A stretch of DNA of 64,000 bases from Methylorubrum rhodesianum (lineage in GTDB: Bacteria; Pseudomonadota; Alphaproteobacteria; Rhizobiales; Beijerinckiaceae): positions 62,001 through 126,000 of the forward strand of contig NZ_JACHOS010000018.1 in the NCBI RefSeq assembly GCF_014199985.1, given 5' to 3'. A program made the translations under genes and the position numbers. Positions 15,688-23,966 of the stretch are shown here, piece by piece. A model generated the notes under the pieces. It did not search any database and was not told the origin of the DNA. It worked only from the letters and a program-made list of their open reading frames with translations. How positions within the stretch are numbered: position 1 is the first letter of the stretch; each line of letters starts with the position of its first letter.

Positions 15688-17969
15688 GAGGCCTGCGCCC
15701 CGGCCGGCCGGCGGGCCGCGCCCGGCCGCTCGGCATCGCCGGGCGCGCGGGGAAATTCGAGGCGCACGAGGGTGCCCCGGCCCGGCTCGCTCTCGACGGC
15801 GATGCGGCCCTGGAGCCGGGCCGTCACGAGGTTGTGGACGATGTGCATCCCCAGTCCGGTGCTGCCGTGGGAGCGGGCGGTGGTGAAGAACGGGTCGAAG
15901 ATCCGTCCGAGGTGCTCCGGTGCGATGCCGCTGCCGTCGTCGCTCACCTCCAGCCGCACGAGAGGTCCGGTGCCCGAGGCCCGCACCGTGATGGTTCCGG
16001 GCCGCTCGCCACCGGCGAAGCCGTGCACCACGGCGTTGGCGACCAGATTGGTGACGACCTGCGCCAGCACGCCGGGATAGGTGTCCACGACGATGCCGGA
16101 GGGGGCGTCGCGCTCGATCCTGTGGCCGCCCTTGCGCAGCATCGGCTGCAGGCTCGCGAGCAGTTCGCCGAGCCAGACATCGAGGTCGAAACGCCGACGC
16201 TCGTCGCTCGCCCGGTCCACCGCCACCTGCTTGAAGCCGTGGACGAGGTCGGCGGCGCGAGTCAGGTTCGCGCAGAGCAGTTGCGTCCCTTCGCCGACGC
16301 GATCGACGAAATGGGTCAGGCGCGAGCGCGAGAGCGTGCCCGCGGCGACCAGCCCCTGGAAGGCCCGCGTCTCGTCGCGCACCAGCGTGGCGGTGGTGAG
16401 CGCGATGCCCAGCGGCGTGTTGATCTCGTGGGCGACGCCGGCCACGAGCTGGCCCAGGGAGGCGAGCTTTTCCGCGCGGATCAGGTCGTCCTGGGCCTGA
16501 TGCAGATCGTGGAGGGCATGGTCGGCCTGATCCTTGGCCCGCCGCAGCGCCCGCTCGCGCCGGCCGATCTCGGTCACGAAGAAGTTCGTCGCCCGCGCGA
16601 TGTCGCCGAGCTCGTCCGTGCGCTGCGTCCCCGAGAGCCCTTCCGCCTTCGGATCGGCGGCGAGCGCGATCATGTCGCCCTGGAGCTGGCGCAGCGGCAC
16701 GAGGATCGAGCGCGCCACCGCCAGCGCCACGAGCGCTCCGAGCAGCAGGCCGGCCGCCGCACCGGCGAGGAGGAGCTGGCCCAAGAAGGTGCCGAACCGG
16801 TCGGCCTCCTCGACCGCGTCGTCGTTGAGGGCGCGGGCCGCCTCGCTCAGGCCCGCGGCGAGGCCGTCCATCTCGGCGATCATCGCGTTCTGCCGGGTGA
16901 GCCCGTCGACGGTGGTGGCGAGCCGGGCGCGCCAGCCGTCGATGGCCTCGATCATCTCGGATTGGATCAGCGGCGAGATCGGCAGGGCGGACGCGCTCGC
17001 CGAGAGCCGCTCACCCTCGCCCAGCATGGCCGAGGCGGCCTCCGCGTCCCGGCGCGTCAGCGCCTCGGCGGTGCGCTGTCCGAGCTTGAGCGTCGTGATG
17101 CCGATGTTCTGCGTCGCCTGCTCGGTCGCGTTCGCCTCTCCGGCATAGGCGAGGAGCTGCGCCACCTCGTCGTCGAGCGTGCGCTGCTCGGAGGTCACGA
17201 TCTTGAGGAGGCGCTCGCCCCACTCGGTCAGCCGATCGCCTGCGTCGAGGCTCGTGTCGGCGGCGGTCAAGCGCTCGGCCTCCGCGGCCTCCGTCTCGCG
17301 GGAGGTGGCGCGCAAGGCCGCCGCCAGATCGCGGCCGGCATGGACGAGGCGGGTCCGCTCGGCGCGCCCGGCCTCCGGCGACCCGCCGCGTTCCCGGGCG
17401 AGGGCGAGCTGCCACGCGCCGGCCAGCACGGCGTTGAGCCCCGTTACCGCGTCCCGGGTCGCGCGCAGCCGGTTCACCTTTCCCGTCAGCGTCCAGGCGA
17501 GATCGACGTTCGAGGCCTGCTGCCGCCGGCGAGCCTGCTCGGCGAGGTCGGTCAGGCGGCCCGCGCGCTGGCCCATCTCGGCGATGAGGCCGTCGTTCTC
17601 GCGGGCGACCGCGGAGAAATCGCGCATCCGCGCCACATAGCGGTCGAGGGACTGGCGCGCGGCGGCGGCCCGCTCGGCCTGCCCCCGGCTGCGGGCCTGC
17701 TTCTGGAGGGTCTCCAGGCCGCTTCCCGCCTTGTCGGTCAGGTCGAAGAACCGCTTCTCGATCGCGGCGCGCGCGTCGGCGCGGGCGGCGACGAAGTCGT
17801 CGCGGACGGATCGCGCCAGGGTGAGGTCGTGATAGACCCGGGCGGCGAGCAGGGCTCCGGCCCGGGCCCGCTCGCCCTGGGCGAGCAGGAACCAGCCCGC
17901 GGCGGCGATGGCGGCGGCGACGAGGATCGGGACGCCGCCGACCAAGGCAATCTTCCGGCCGACCCGCAT
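15684..17969 (-). CDS. Membrane histidine kinase with long helical sensor and HAMP domain
   Basis: A 761-residue sensor kinase. A first membrane helix (about 8-29) is followed by a roughly 410-residue periplasmic region that is almost entirely helical and repetitive in heptads, similar in style to TorS/HBM sensors. The second helix (LLLAGAAAGLLLGALVALAVA) leads into HAMP and a coiled coil. The catalytic core has the H-box LGQLVAGVAHEINTPLG, the N-box NLVANAVVHGF, and the ATP-lid motifs SDDGSGIAPEHLGRIFDPFFTT and GSTGLGMHIVHNL. The downstream binding-protein gene overlaps it by 4 bp. The response regulator encoded at 18797-19558 on the same strand is the likely partner. The start was set at the ATG at 17969, directly before the first helix. 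Confidence 0.9.
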   Translation of the reverse strand: MRVGRKIALVGGVPILVAAAIAAAGWFLLAQGERARAGALLAARVYHDLTLARSVRDDFVAARADARAAIEKRFFDLTDKAGSGLETLQKQARSRGQAERAAAARQSLDRYVARMRDFSAVARENDGLIAEMGQRAGRLTDLAEQARRRQQASNVDLAWTLTGKVNRLRATRDAVTGLNAVLAGAWQLALARERGGSPEAGRAERTRLVHAGRDLAAALRATSRETEAAEAERLTAADTSLDAGDRLTEWGERLLKIVTSEQRTLDDEVAQLLAYAGEANATEQATQNIGITTLKLGQRTAEALTRRDAEAASAMLGEGERLSASASALPISPLIQSEMIEAIDGWRARLATTVDGLTRQNAMIAEMDGLAAGLSEAARALNDDAVEEADRFGTFLGQLLLAGAAAGLLLGALVALAVARSILVPLRQLQGDMIALAADPKAEGLSGTQRTDELGDIARATNFFVTEIGRRERALRRAKDQADHALHDLHQAQDDLIRAEKLASLGQLVAGVAHEINTPLGIALTTATLVRDETRAFQGLVAAGTLSRSRLTHFVDRVGEGTQLLCANLTRAADLVHGFKQVAVDRASDERRRFDLDVWLGELLASLQPMLRKGGHRIERDAPSGIVVDTYPGVLAQVVTNLVANAVVHGFAGGERPGTITVRASGTGPLVRLEVSDDGSGIAPEHLGRIFDPFFTTARSHGSTGLGMHIVHNLVTARLQGRIAVESEPGRGTLVRLEFPRAPGDAERPGAARRPAGAQAS

Positions 17970-18090
17970 CCTCGCCCCGTCGCGGACTCCCTCGGGAGCA
18001 TCCTTCGTCGCAGCAAGATCGTCGCCGGAAACGCCTTGCCCATCAAGAGCCTCGGCCGGTTCTTGATGGGGACGACGGTGGCGGCCGCCC

Positions 18091-18294
18091 TCACGCCACC
18101 ACGGTGGCGGTCTGGCGCCGCTTGCGCACCGGCGCCCCACGGCCGCCGGAGGGGCCGAAACGGCCCTCCTTGGCTGGTGTCGTCTGGGCGGTCCGGCCGG
18201 TGCGGCCGCCTTGCTGACGTCCGTGCAGGATCTCCCGCAGCTTGGCCAGCGTCTCCGGCGAGGCCTCGAGGGCCTCCTTCGAGAAATGCGGCAT
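18091..18294 (-). CDS. Small basic hypothetical protein
   Basis: A 67-residue protein starting MPHFSKEALEASPETLAKLREIL, a single amphipathic helix, followed by a Gln/Gly/Thr-rich and strongly basic tail (RKRRQ). No family was recognised. It lies 11 bp after the preceding secreted protein gene and 121 bp before the histidine kinase gene, in the same transcription unit. The third-position GC pattern supports coding. It may be a small regulator of this signalling block, which is conjecture. Confidence 0.6.
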   Translation of the reverse strand: MPHFSKEALEASPETLAKLREILHGRQQGGRTGRTAQTTPAKEGRFGPSGGRGAPVRKRRQTATVVA

Positions 18295-18305
18295 GGCGGC
18301 CCTCC

Positions 18306-18641
18306 TCACTGAGCGGTGAGAGCGATGATGCGCACCTTGCGCCCGTCGGCGGCGCAGGCGGTCGGGGTGTAGGGCCACGCGGCGGCACAGGCCGCGATCG
18401 ATGACGCGCTCTCGGGAGCCGTGGAAGTCTTCACCGTGGAAGAGTTGACCGCGGGAGTCTTGGCCGTGGGAGTCTTGGCCGCGGGAAGCTTCACCGCGGG
18501 AACCTCGACGGCCGTTGCCCCGATGTCTTCCGGGCTCGCGGCCGGCTTCGGGCGGGCGGCGGCATCCGTCGTGGCCAGGCCGGCGACGAGCCCGGCGGAC
18601 AGGATCGCGCTCGCGGCGATCATCGTAACCAATCCCTGCAT
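18306..18641 (-). CDS. Secreted protein with Lys/Pro/Thr repeat linker
   Basis: A 111-residue exported protein. It has a signal peptide (LVTMIAASAILSAGLVAGLA), a low-complexity linker built from degenerate 5-residue units (VKLPA-AKTPT-AKTPA-VNSST-VKTST), and a C-terminal module with two Cys (SSIAACAAAWPYTPTACAADGRKVRII). The repeated units are visible at DNA level as 15-bp variants around 18440-18500. Function unknown; the Cys-containing end resembles short exported proteins common in Methylobacterium. It lies between the OmpR regulator and histidine kinase genes. Confidence 0.65.
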   Translation of the reverse strand: MQGLVTMIAASAILSAGLVAGLATTDAAARPKPAASPEDIGATAVEVPAVKLPAAKTPTAKTPAVNSSTVKTSTAPESASSIAACAAAWPYTPTACAADGRKVRIIALTAQ

Positions 18642-18796
18642 GACATCCCCCTGCGGCTTCGCCGTCGTCGATGGGGATGGTTGTAGGGAGGGAGCGTGTC
18701 CGGCGTTTTGCGTCGCCGGTCACAGGATCACCGGATCAGAGGCCGTTTGTTGCGTCGAGGACCGCACCGACGAAACATTCGCCGGCGGAGGAGCCT

Positions 18797-19558
18797 CTAA
18801 TCCCCTTCGGGCCGGAAGATGTAGCCCAGGCCGCGCACGGTGCGGATGTAGCGCGGGTTGGCCGGATCCGGCTCCACCTTCTTGCGGATGCGGTTGATTC
18901 GCACGTCGATCGCCCGGTCGAACGCCTCCGGATCGCGGGCATCGGCGAGGTCGAGCAGCCGCTCCCGGGACAGGGCCCGCTTCGGATGGTCGGCAAAGGC
19001 CTTGAGCAGATCGAATTCCGAGCGGGTGAGCGGCTGCTCCACCCCCGCGTCGTCGCGCAGGCGCAGGGCGTCGAGTTCGAGCCACTTCGTTCCGAACCGG
19101 ATGGTTCGCGAGGCAGCCGCCGATTCGCCCGCGGGAGCCGTAGCCGGCGCCTGGACAGGCGGGGGGACATGGGAGGGCGGCGCCACCTGCGCCCGCCGCA
19201 GCACCGAGCGGACCCGGGCCACGAGTTCGCGCAGTTCGCAGGGCTTGGGCAGGTAGTCGTCCGCGCCGAGTTCGAGTCCCACCACCCGGTCGATCGGGCT
19301 CGCGGTCGCCGTCAGCATGATGATCGGGATCGGGCTCCTCGCCTTCAGATCCCGCACGATGGAGAGGCCGTCCTCCTCGGGCATGTTGAGGTCGAGCACG
19401 ATCAGGTCCGGTTTGCGGGTCTGCAGATGGGCCCGCAGCGCTCGCCCGCCCTCGCACAGGGCCACGTCGAAGCCGTGCAGTCGCAAGTAATCGCCGACCA
19501 TGGCGCGGGCATCCGCCTCGTCGTCGACGACGGCGATGTGGGGGCCGGTCGCCGTCAT
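18797..19558 (-). CDS. OmpR/PhoB-family response regulator
   Basis: A 253-residue DNA-binding response regulator. The receiver has the acidic pair in VVDDEAD (12-13), phosphoacceptor Asp56 in LIVLDLNMPEEDG and the conserved lysine in DDYLPKPCEL. A 30-residue Pro/Ala linker separates it from the winged-helix domain (LTRSEFDLLKAFADHPKRALSRERLLDLA ... FDRAIDVRINRIRKKVE). The domain ends with the usual IRTVRGLGYIF. It heads the minus-strand signalling block and is the probable partner of the HAMP kinase. Confidence 0.93.
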   Translation of the reverse strand: MTATGPHIAVVDDEADARAMVGDYLRLHGFDVALCEGGRALRAHLQTRKPDLIVLDLNMPEEDGLSIVRDLKARSPIPIIMLTATASPIDRVVGLELGADDYLPKPCELRELVARVRSVLRRAQVAPPSHVPPPVQAPATAPAGESAAASRTIRFGTKWLELDALRLRDDAGVEQPLTRSEFDLLKAFADHPKRALSRERLLDLADARDPEAFDRAIDVRINRIRKKVEPDPANPRYIRTVRGLGYIFRPEGD

Positions 19559-19970
19559 GGGCGGTTACCGATCCAAAGGGGTGAAGAGAATCGTGTCGTC
19601 ACCTCGATCTTCCCTCGAATCGAAAGACGCGCCCCGCCGCCTCGACAGCTTTCGCTGTCACCATGCCCGATCGCGCCTGACTTGGCGACGCCGCCGGGGC
19701 GGCCGTCAACGGCTCTTGCGGAGTCGGTGTCGGCAGCCTCAAGTGCGATCACTGGGGCCGCTCGGCGCTTGCCGGTGAAAGGTGTGTTGAGACCATCCGT
19801 CTTTCGCTGGGATTTCTTCGCAGGTTCTCGCTAAACATTGCGGTGTGTGCTTTCGGACGGCACAACCGCATGCGCCGCCTCACCAAGAGCGTCGAGAGGG
19901 TGCTCGTGACGCTGATCCGGTCAGCGAAGGCATGCGGGCCGCCTCGAACAGCGCGAAAGGCCTTCACGCG
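19559..19970. other. Divergent intergenic region between two signalling units
   Basis: About 410 bp separating the OmpR regulator (minus) from the receiver-kinase hybrid (plus). It must carry both promoters. Open frames here have no protein-like character. No clear operator was found. Confidence 0.4.
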
Positions 19971-21758
19971 ATGAACGACGCGACCGACGACGACTGGCTC
20001 GAACTGATCCCCGACGAGGCGGCGGAGGCGCCGACCCGTGCCGGCTCCTGGACGATCGCCGTGATCGACGACGATCCGGCCGTGCACGAGGGCACGCGCT
20101 ACGCCCTCGCCGGCTACAGCCTCGACGGACGGGGCCTCGACATCCTCTCCGCCCATTCGGCCCAGGAGGCGCGGGTGCTGCTCGCCGAGCGGCGCGACGT
20201 CGCCATCGTGCTGCTCGACGTGGTGATGGAGACCGACGACGCGGGCCTCAAGCTCGTCGACTACATCCGCCGGGACCTGAAGGAAGAGACCGTCCGCATC
20301 ATCCTGCGCACCGGCCAGCCGGGGCAGGCGCCCGAGCGGCGCGTCATCGTCGATTACGACATCAACGACTACAAGGCGAAGACCGAGCTCACCGCCGACA
20401 AGCTCTTCACCAGTCTCACCGCGGCGCTGCGGGCCTATCAGCAGCTCCGGCGGCTCGACGAGACCCGCCGCGGCCTCGAGATCATCATCGACGCCGCGCC
20501 GATGCTGCTCGACCACAAGTCGATGCAGCGGCTGGCCGAAGGGGTGCTGACCCAGGTCGCCTCGCTCCTCAACGTCGATTGCGCCGGCATCCTCGTCCTG
20601 CGCGAGGACGAGTCCGGCGAGCGGCGCGAGGGCGGTTTCTGCGTGCTCGCCGGCTCGGGGCTCTACGGCGGCTATGTCGGCCGCGACCCCGCCTGGCCGC
20701 TCGACCCCGGCATCCAGCCCCTGGTCGAGCAGGCCTTCGCCGCCCGTCGCCACAACTTCGGGGACCACTTCTCCACGCTCTACGTCCAGACCGCGAGCGG
20801 CAGCGAGATCGTCGCGCTGATCGACACCGACCGCCCGCTCTCCGACACCGACCGCGCGCTGATCACCCTGCTGGCGGGACGGCTCTCGGTCGCCTTCGAC
20901 AACGTGATCCTCTACGAGCGGCTGCAGCGCGCCAACGTCACCCTGGAGCAGAGGGTCGTCGAGCGCACCGCCGAGCTGATCCGCGCCAACCGCCGCCTCG
21001 ACATGCAGCGCTCGGATCTGCGCCGCGCCAACAGTCTCAAGACCGAGATCCTGGGCACCATCGCCCACGACCTGAAGAACCCGCTCTCGGTCATCCTGGG
21101 CCGATCCGAGATGCTGGCCGACCTGATCGGCCTCGATCACGGGGAGACGTCCGGCTCGGAGCAGGCGCGGACCGCGATGCGGACCCAGGTCGATCACATC
21201 CGCACCTCGGCCACGCGCCTGATCGACATGATCGACAGCCTCATGGCCGACGCCATGAACGACGCGCTCGATATCACCCTGCGGCGCGAGCCCGTCGATC
21301 TGGCCGGCCTCGCCCGCGAGGTCTGCGAGGCCAACCGGCCGCTCGCCGATTCGAAGGGCCAGAGCCTGACCACGGATCTCACCGCTCCGCTCCATCTCTG
21401 CGGCGACGCCGAGCGGCTGCGCGAGGCGCTCGACAATCTCGTCTCGAACGCGATCAAGTATTCCTATCCCGGCGGCGCGATCACGGTGCGTGTCCGGGAG
21501 GAGGGGGGCGATTACGTCTGCGCGGTGACCGATCAGGGCCCCGGCCTGTCCCCGGAGGATGCCGGCCGCCTGTTCGGCCGCTACCAGCGCCTCTCGGCCA
21601 AACCCACCGGCGGCGAGGGATCGACCGGGCTCGGCCTCTCCATCGTCAAGCGCATCGCCGAGCTCCATGGCGGCCGTGCCGAAGCGTTCTCCGGCGGACC
21701 GGGACAGGGGGCCGTCTTCTCGATGCGGTTCCCCAAGGAGGCGGTGGGGTTGGTATAG
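19971..21758 (+). CDS. Receiver-DUF3369-histidine kinase hybrid
   Basis: A 595-residue soluble signalling protein. An N-terminal receiver (about 28-155) has the acidic cluster VIDDDPAVHE and phosphoacceptor Asp83 in VLLDVVMETDD. It is followed by a DUF3369 domain (GAF-like, about 175-320). A short coiled coil leads to the kinase core with His in IAHDLKNPLSVIL, the N-box NLVSNAIKYSYPGG and the ATP-binding motifs DQGPGLSPEDAGRLFGRYQRL and GSTGLGLSIVKRIAELHGG. The input is therefore phosphorylation or a small ligand in the cytoplasm. The ATG at 19971 was preferred because the frame upstream is not protein-like. Confidence 0.9.
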   Translation: MNDATDDDWLELIPDEAAEAPTRAGSWTIAVIDDDPAVHEGTRYALAGYSLDGRGLDILSAHSAQEARVLLAERRDVAIVLLDVVMETDDAGLKLVDYIRRDLKEETVRIILRTGQPGQAPERRVIVDYDINDYKAKTELTADKLFTSLTAALRAYQQLRRLDETRRGLEIIIDAAPMLLDHKSMQRLAEGVLTQVASLLNVDCAGILVLREDESGERREGGFCVLAGSGLYGGYVGRDPAWPLDPGIQPLVEQAFAARRHNFGDHFSTLYVQTASGSEIVALIDTDRPLSDTDRALITLLAGRLSVAFDNVILYERLQRANVTLEQRVVERTAELIRANRRLDMQRSDLRRANSLKTEILGTIAHDLKNPLSVILGRSEMLADLIGLDHGETSGSEQARTAMRTQVDHIRTSATRLIDMIDSLMADAMNDALDITLRREPVDLAGLAREVCEANRPLADSKGQSLTTDLTAPLHLCGDAERLREALDNLVSNAIKYSYPGGAITVRVREEGGDYVCAVTDQGPGLSPEDAGRLFGRYQRLSAKPTGGEGSTGLGLSIVKRIAELHGGRAEAFSGGPGQGAVFSMRFPKEAVGLV

Positions 21759-21777
21759 GCGGTGTCGCCGGGCGCCC

Positions 21778-22521
21778 TCAGCCGGAGGATGCGGATGCCG
21801 TCGGCCGCATCCCCTTCCGGAACGGGCCGATCTGGCGCTCGTACTCGGCTTCTGCCGGACCGTAGCTGTTGCCCGCCAAGTCGCAGAGCATGTCGCGATC
21901 GCGGACGATGATCAGGGCACGCCTCGCCTGGATCGCGCCGTAGCCCTCCAGCGCCTGGATCGCGAGCGTCACGGTCGATCGCTGGGTCGCCAGCATGATC
22001 GACAGGAAATCGTGGGTGAGCGAGAGCTCGTCGCCCTCCAGCCGGTCGTGCGCCATGAGGATCCAGCGGGCCAGCCGTTCCTCGACGGAGTGGGCCCCGT
22101 TCGACATCGCGGTCTGGCTCACGGTCATCATCACCGTGTGCGTGTAGCGCAGCATCAGGTCGTGCAGGGCCGGGCTGCTCCGGAGGGCGTCGCGGAACGG
22201 CCCGACCCCGATCCGCAGCCAGGGACCGCCGACTTGAACCAGAAGCTCGTGGGGCGCGCGATCCACGTTCAGGACGCTCGCGGTGCTGATCATGCCCTCG
22301 TCGCCGAAGCAGCCGACCTCGATCCGCCGCCCCTCGCTGGTAACGGCCACGTTCGACGACAATCCGGCTTCCGGGAAGTAGACGGAATCCAGAAGATCAC
22401 CGACGGACCAGAGGATGTCGCCCTTCTGGACCTGCACACGCTCGAAGCGCGGCATGAGGTCTTCCAACTCCTCCGGCGGCAGGGTCTGGAGAAGGCGGTT
22501 TCGCGGTGATGATACGCCCAT
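21778..22521 (-). CDS. Crp/Fnr-family transcription regulator
   Basis: A 247-residue regulator with an N-terminal cyclic-nucleotide-binding-like barrel (about 10-130) and a C-terminal Crp helix-turn-helix (LSLTHDFLSIMLATQRSTVTLAIQALEGYGAI). There are no N-terminal cysteines, so it is not an Fnr-type oxygen sensor. The ligand-pocket motif of true Crp is not clear, as in many alphaproteobacterial members of unknown effector. It is convergent with the preceding kinase gene, ending 19 bp away. Confidence 0.88.
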   Translation of the reverse strand: MGVSSPRNRLLQTLPPEELEDLMPRFERVQVQKGDILWSVGDLLDSVYFPEAGLSSNVAVTSEGRRIEVGCFGDEGMISTASVLNVDRAPHELLVQVGGPWLRIGVGPFRDALRSSPALHDLMLRYTHTVMMTVSQTAMSNGAHSVEERLARWILMAHDRLEGDELSLTHDFLSIMLATQRSTVTLAIQALEGYGAIQARRALIIVRDRDMLCDLAGNSYGPAEAEYERQIGPFRKGMRPTASASSG

Positions 22522-22649
22522 CTCTGGCCTCGGCCACTCTCGTCTCCCTGCATGAACGCCAAGCATAAACCGGGAGTTCGATCGTTCAGGGAAGCGCGAA
22601 GGTCGGAACGGCGCTCCTCAGGTCGCGTCGAAAGTGTCGGAGCGCGTCG

Positions 22650-23867
22650 TCATCCCCGCCCCGTTGCCCCGGCCGGCTGCGGCAGACGGCCGGGTCTGCG
22701 CCGCCGCCCGGCACGGCGGCGTAGAAGATAGAGCGTCAGCCCGGTCGCGAAGAAGCCGGGAAGCGCGAGTGCCGCGAGGCAGAACAGCAGGGCGACGGGT
22801 GCGCCGAAGAAGCGGCCACGATGCACCTCGAGCATGTTGTCGGCGATGCGCTGGCCGAGATCCGCCTCGGCGGCGCGCTGGTCGCCGAGCGGGGCACCGG
22901 TGCGGGCGTCGTAGCTGGCCTCGTTGCGGAGCGGCGCATCCGGGGCGTACCAGCGGATGCGGATCGACGATGCCTCCGGGCCCGGCAAAGTCAGGGTCGC
23001 GAGGGCCGCCTCATGCGTGGCCGTGAACGCGGCCCAGGCCGCGTCGATCGCCGGCCGGCCCTCGGGGGGCTTGCGATCGGCGGCGCGCATTTCCGATTGC
23101 CCGACCGGCCGTTCTATCGGCGCTTGCCCCGTCATTGGCCCTGCGACCTGCGCCTTGGCCTGCCCCGTGAGAAGCCACGTCGCCCCCGCGCGATACCAGT
23201 CGTAGGACCACCAAAGGCCTGACAGGGCGCTCACCGCGTAGACCGGCAGCAGCCACGTCCCGGCGACCGCGTGCAGCGACCACCAGCGGGCCCGGCCGGG
23301 CCGGCCGAGGTTCGGCCGCAGCCAGACCCGCCAGCCGTGCCGTCCGGGCCAGCGCAGGTACAGGCCGCTGCCGAGGAAGACGAGGAGGGCGATGGCGCAG
23401 GCGCCGGTGATCGGGCGGCCCCAGCCCTTGCCCTCGCCGGGAAGCAGCAGCCAGCGGTGAAGCGCCCGCACGGTGCCGAAGAACGTCTCCAGCCGCACCG
23501 GGCCGAGCACAGTGCCGTCGGAGGGGTCGGTGTAGAGGGACGGGGGCCGCTCTCCGCCGGCGCGATTGCGGGCGAAGCGAACGACCGCGCTGTGGCCGGG
23601 TTCGCCCGACAGGGTCAGAGCGGCGATCCGCTCGCCGGGTCGCTGCGCCTCGATCCGTGCGGCCAGGAGCGACGGCGCGAGCGGCGGACGGTCCGGTGCA
23701 GCCGCGACCTGCATCCGGTCACGGTTGGCCCGGGCGGTGATCGCCTCCTCGTAGCTCATCAGTGCGCCGGTCAGTCCGATCAGCGCGAGCACGAGCCCGG
23801 CGCTGAGGCCGAGCGCCCAATGCAGGCGGAACAGCACGGTGCGGGTGGGGGAGAAGGCGGAGGGCAT
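22650..23867 (-). CDS. PepSY-domain iron-regulated membrane protein
   Basis: A 405-residue inner-membrane protein of the PepSY-associated TM (PiuB-like) family. Four membrane segments are visible, near residues 12-38 (LHWALGLSAGLVLALIGLTGALMSYE), 150-175, 200-225 and 345-375. Conserved histidines (LHRWLL, LHAVAGTW, LEVHRGRF) could bind heme. These proteins are thought to reduce imported ferric siderophores. It follows the siderophore receptor gene on the same strand after 100 bp, supporting that role. The C-terminus is Arg/Pro-rich. Confidence 0.85.
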   Translation of the reverse strand: MPSAFSPTRTVLFRLHWALGLSAGLVLALIGLTGALMSYEEAITARANRDRMQVAAAPDRPPLAPSLLAARIEAQRPGERIAALTLSGEPGHSAVVRFARNRAGGERPPSLYTDPSDGTVLGPVRLETFFGTVRALHRWLLLPGEGKGWGRPITGACAIALLVFLGSGLYLRWPGRHGWRVWLRPNLGRPGRARWWSLHAVAGTWLLPVYAVSALSGLWWSYDWYRAGATWLLTGQAKAQVAGPMTGQAPIERPVGQSEMRAADRKPPEGRPAIDAAWAAFTATHEAALATLTLPGPEASSIRIRWYAPDAPLRNEASYDARTGAPLGDQRAAEADLGQRIADNMLEVHRGRFFGAPVALLFCLAALALPGFFATGLTLYLLRRRAGRRRRPGRLPQPAGATGRG

Positions 23868-23966
23868 GAGGCTCCGGGTGTGGCGCATTCGGTTCTTCGT
23901 CGGGCCGTCCGCATCGCCCGATCCGGCGGATCCCCGCGCGAGGGCGGATCGGGGGAGGGCGGCGTT

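Noticed and set aside
12643..16080. A very long open frame (about 1145 codons) on the plus strand, antisense to the HTH-shikimate kinase and binding-protein genes
   Set aside because: It is a by-product of the high third-position GC of the minus-strand genes: no family motif, and rich in Arg, Gly and His as expected for antisense frames.
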